DNA from: Patescibacteria group bacterium
GTDB lineage: Bacteria > Patescibacteriota > Minisyncoccia > JAHIHE01 > JAGLIN01
Assembly: GCA_029210775.1 (NCBI GenBank)
Contig: JARGGI010000008.1
Coordinates: forward strand, 1-41,237
Length of the DNA: 41,237 bases
Reading direction: 5' to 3'
Part shown: positions 38,907 through 41,237 of the stretch, in pieces
Layout of the letters: each line of letters opens with the position of its first letter
How positions within the stretch are numbered: position 1 is the stretch's first letter
Notes under the pieces: model-generated
Told to the model about the DNA's origin: nothing
Seen by the model: the letters and a program-made list of their open reading frames with translations, nothing else
Database searches by the model: none
Translations under genes and position numbers: made by a program

Positions 38907-39707
38907 ATGAAAAAAACAAGATTAATCACATTATTTACAGTTATAGTTTCAGTGACGGTATTGTCTGTTGGTATGGCAATGGCGTTATCATTAAATCAAG
39001 AGACTGAAAAAGAAAAAAGAACAGTTGAGAACTATAAAAGAGATGAGATGCCTAATGGTATCATTAAAAATAAACCTGAAAATGAGCTGACCAAAGTATT
39101 ATTCATAAGATACGCACCAGATGTAAAAATGGTATGTGATAATGATAATGTTTGTGAAAAAAAAGAAAACCCTAAGAGTTGTCCAAATGATTGCAAACAG
39201 GGAGGGGATAAGGATCAAATAACAAATTCTTGCTATGATTTTCTTTCTAAATCTAAATCAAAATGGAATTGGACAGAAGATTATTATTATGAAACAGGTT
39301 TAGAATATTCAAATAATTCTGTAACTAAATGGAATAATGCAGCTCAGACAATGATATTTGGAGACGGAAATAATGAGGATAATCTTGATTGGGGTGTTTA
39401 TGATAACAAAAATTCAATTTCTTTAGGCAATTATCCAGAAGAGGGAGTTTTGGGAGTTACAGCAGTTTGGTATCAGGGAAAAAATATTTATGAATATGAT
39501 ATTTTGTTTGACACTGATTATTTTCCATTTGGAAGTCATGATTTAGATACTGTAATTCTACATGAATTTGGACATGCAGCTGGAATGGGTGATTTATATG
39601 ATACAACTTGTATAAGTGAAGTAATGTATGGTTATCTTGGAGAAGGTGAAGTTAAAACAGATTTAACTGATAATGATATTACTGGAATTAAGAAATTGTA
39701 TAAATAA
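38907..39707 (+). CDS. Secreted matrixin-like metalloprotease
   Basis: A 266-aa protein with an N-terminal signal or anchor (about 5-27, LITLFTVIVSVTVLSVGMAMAL). A small Cys-rich segment follows (CDNDNVCEKKENPKSCPNDC, about 77-96), of a kind common in secreted proteins of such bacteria and archaea. The catalytic domain at about 105-266 has HEFGHAAGMGD (HExxHxxGxxD zinc site, Asp as third ligand as in snapalysin-type metzincins) and a Met-turn SEVMYG. It presumably cleaves proteins outside the cell. The domain is complete and compact. Confidence 0.85.
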   Translation: MKKTRLITLFTVIVSVTVLSVGMAMALSLNQETEKEKRTVENYKRDEMPNGIIKNKPENELTKVLFIRYAPDVKMVCDNDNVCEKKENPKSCPNDCKQGGDKDQITNSCYDFLSKSKSKWNWTEDYYYETGLEYSNNSVTKWNNAAQTMIFGDGNNEDNLDWGVYDNKNSISLGNYPEEGVLGVTAVWYQGKNIYEYDILFDTDYFPFGSHDLDTVILHEFGHAAGMGDLYDTTCISEVMYGYLGEGEVKTDLTDNDITGIKKLYK

Positions 39708-39809
39708 AATAATTATATATTACTGATTTTAAAAATAGACTGAATTATTGTTGAGTCTATTTTTATGTCGAGATTGTGTTATAGTTTAATTAACATATTT
39801 AGGACAATT

Positions 39810-40103
39810 ATGAAAATCAATATTAATAAAAGTGATTTAAAAGAAAATTTGTATAATTTTATGCGTAAATGTGGGTATGCGCCTTTTCATGATAGTTATG
39901 TGAAAGTTCTTTCATCTTCTGGATATCCAAGATTTCATATATATATAAATGAATCGGATAGTCAATATGTTTTAAATTTACATCTTGATCAAAAAAGACC
40001 GAGTTATGGAAAAGAAACGGCTCATAATGGGGAATATGACGGAAAGGTTGTAGAAGAAGAAGTGAATCAAATTATTAAAATAGTTGATAGAGGTTTTAAT
40101 TAA
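39810..40103 (+). CDS. 97-aa conserved-looking unknown protein
   Basis: The track starts at ATG 39765; I prefer ATG 39810 (MKININKSDLKENL), which has AGGA upstream. The core PRFHIYINES...LNLHLDQKRPSYG and HNGEYDGKVVEEE looks like a compact alpha/beta domain. I recall similar small proteins (RFHLYI, LHLDQK, GEYDG blocks) in other Candidate Phyla Radiation genomes, but have no function for them. It stands alone before a terminator. Confidence 0.7.
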   Translation: MKININKSDLKENLYNFMRKCGYAPFHDSYVKVLSSSGYPRFHIYINESDSQYVLNLHLDQKRPSYGKETAHNGEYDGKVVEEEVNQIIKIVDRGFN

Positions 40104-40170
40104 ATTTTTTAAGGATTAAATGTTGTTGATATAATTTGAGAAATAGAGACAATATTATATTTTTATACAA

Positions 40171-40197
40171 AAAACTGCTTTCAAAAGCAGTTTTTTT
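40171..40197. terminator. Bidirectional intrinsic terminator
   Basis: AAACTGCTTT-CA-AAAGCAGTTT with flanking A- and T-runs, between convergent genes. Confidence 0.8.
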
Positions 40198-40220
40198 AGA
40201 TTATTTTTAAAAGTTTTAAA

Positions 40221-41237
40221 TTAATAATTTAGCATGATATTTCCTTTGTTTGTTAGAAGTTCCAGTATTACAATTCCTTGCCAAATTTCTCTTGTCTTTT
40301 CATTTTCTTTATATAATTTCATTGTAATTTCAGTTTCATTCGTTTTAGACATATATTTAGCTTTGGCATCAAACTGGTTTTTAATTAATATTTTTAGTTC
40401 TAAATTTTTTATAGAATTGTCTTGATTTTCTGAATATTGAGCATTTATCATATTTTGTTCTATGTTTAATTCAGGAGAATTATTGTATTTAATACTTTCT
40501 ATTTTTACTTTTGCTTCCTTGCCTTCATTTTTGTGTTTTAGAACAATTACTAAAGAATTATTTGCAGTATCTTGTAGTGTATATTGTCTTAATTCCCAAC
40601 TTTCATCATCGCTATTATCTTCTTTGTTGTCGTTAACATCGCTTTCATCTATGTCTTCAACTTTATATTTTTCTTTTATCAACCTTTTTATGTTTTCTTT
40701 GTTTTGTGATTTTTCTTTTTCTTCTTCTTTCGAAATAATTTTGGAACCTATTGATGAGTTACTATTTAAATTAGATGGTTTTGTAATATTTTCTGTTTCG
40801 TTTTTATTACTACTTTGGGTCAAATTCTGACTAACAATATTCTTTTCATCTGAATCTTTTTTATCATTTGAATTGCTTTTGGATTTTTCTTCCGTATTGT
40901 TTTTACCTAATTCTTCTTTCAACTGATCATCCTCGCTTAAATCTTTATCTGATTTATTGATTAGTTTTAAGTTGCTTGATTCAATATTGTTTGCATTGTA
41001 AATTAAGCGGAAATAAATCGTCGTATCTTCTGTAATCGTAAATGGAGAGATATAATTATTCCAATTAATTGCATTTAAACTATATTCAGTTTTAAAAATT
41101 TCAGATCCATGATTTCCATCACTTGCCGTTAAGGAAACTATGACATCAGAAATGTACCAAGGACTAATCCCAGTTTCTCTGTTATAATTATGTCGGTTTG
41201 AGGTGTGACTTTGTCAATGTTTATGTCATTAACTATT
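40221..41237 (-). CDS. C-terminal part of a secreted Ig-like-domain protein, frameshifted, runs off the edge
   Basis: The track ORF (40221-40922) begins at an arbitrary TTG. The same frame stays open to about 41213 and reads a typical bacterial Ig-like repeat: PWYISDVIVSLTASDG, TEYSLNAINWNNY, FTITEDTTIYFRLIYNANNIE. Upstream the frame is lost; the next frame reads VNDINIDKVTPQTDIIITE, exactly what should precede it, so one base is missing at the TTT run near 41174-41176. The rest of the protein is a low-complexity Asn/Lys/Ser/Glu-rich linker and a final beta-rich domain of about 110 residues. It is probably a large secreted surface protein. Confidence 0.7.

Overview
The window looks like chromosome from an AT-rich ultra-small bacterium of the Candidate Phyla Radiation (Patescibacteria, Parcubacteria/Moranbacteria-like). 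The grounds are: many short genes with no obvious homologue, secreted low-complexity proteins, one-gene-deep copies of core functions (clpB, lepA, murJ, nth, cca), interspersed single tRNA genes, and TGA read as a normal stop. The lineage is inferred from gene content; no rRNA is present to settle it.

Region 1 (about 1-9,800) is compositionally distinct, and the big helicase gene is clearly more GC-rich than the rest. I read it as an acquired element. A 77-bp perfect direct repeat lies at its left edge (1-77) and again at 9455-9531. Four plus-strand genes (A 180-413, B 2176-2745, C 4863-5219, D 5614-9282) have coding sequences tiled by short, mostly perfect stem-loops, several with GNRA tetraloops and G.U pairs in the sense strand. 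A, B and C each have a stem-loop abutting the Shine-Dalgarno. B and C share a structured leader with compensatory differences. A related stem (CTTTTTCCAAGTTTA...TAAATTTAGAAAAG) follows all four genes, and a GGCTCCA/TGGAGCC hairpin lies in three of the 3' intergenic regions. D encodes a DEAH/RHA-type RNA helicase with a long unassigned C-terminal half. Two minus-strand inserts carry an AbiEi/AbiEii-type pair and an extra CCA-adding-enzyme-like nucleotidyltransferase with an HD domain. An RNA helicase and RNA-directed nucleotidyltransferases among hairpin-saturated transcripts make this the best candidate for an undescribed system.

Region 2 (9,803-19,355) is ordinary minus-strand chromosome: an operon of clpB, isopentenyl phosphate kinase, a polytopic membrane protein and a degenerate HtrA-like protein; then a small protein, a membrane-anchored thioredoxin-fold protein, yraN, a small membrane protein and lepA.

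Region 3 (19,770-23,250) is accessory. It holds a one-gene cassette bounded by a 24-bp inverted repeat and followed by a 140-bp cruciform-forming sequence (attC-like in layout), then a DNA methyltransferase carrying a C-terminal SNase-like domain, a MjaI-like restriction endonuclease, and an orphan gene.

Region 4 (23,600-31,020) has murJ, a gene split by a one-base frameshift, membrane proteins, a metal-binding HMA/TauE-type/cupredoxin-like membrane protein, and a pair of overlapping small genes behind an attenuator-like leader.

Region 5 (31,233-32,484) has a near-consensus promoter, then about 1.2 kb without a convincing ORF but packed with stem-loops, closed by a strong intrinsic terminator. 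It is a candidate large structured non-coding RNA.

Region 6 (32,600-41,237) carries a small protein gene, a SpoIIM-like membrane protein, three tRNAs (Ala-CGC, Arg-CCT, Ala-GGC), nth, a rubrerythrin with its rubredoxin-like domain first, a secreted alpha/beta hydrolase, the housekeeping cca, a 48-bp perfect palindrome, a secreted matrixin-like protease, a small conserved-looking protein, and the 3' part of a secreted Ig-like-domain protein running off the right edge with a probable frameshift.
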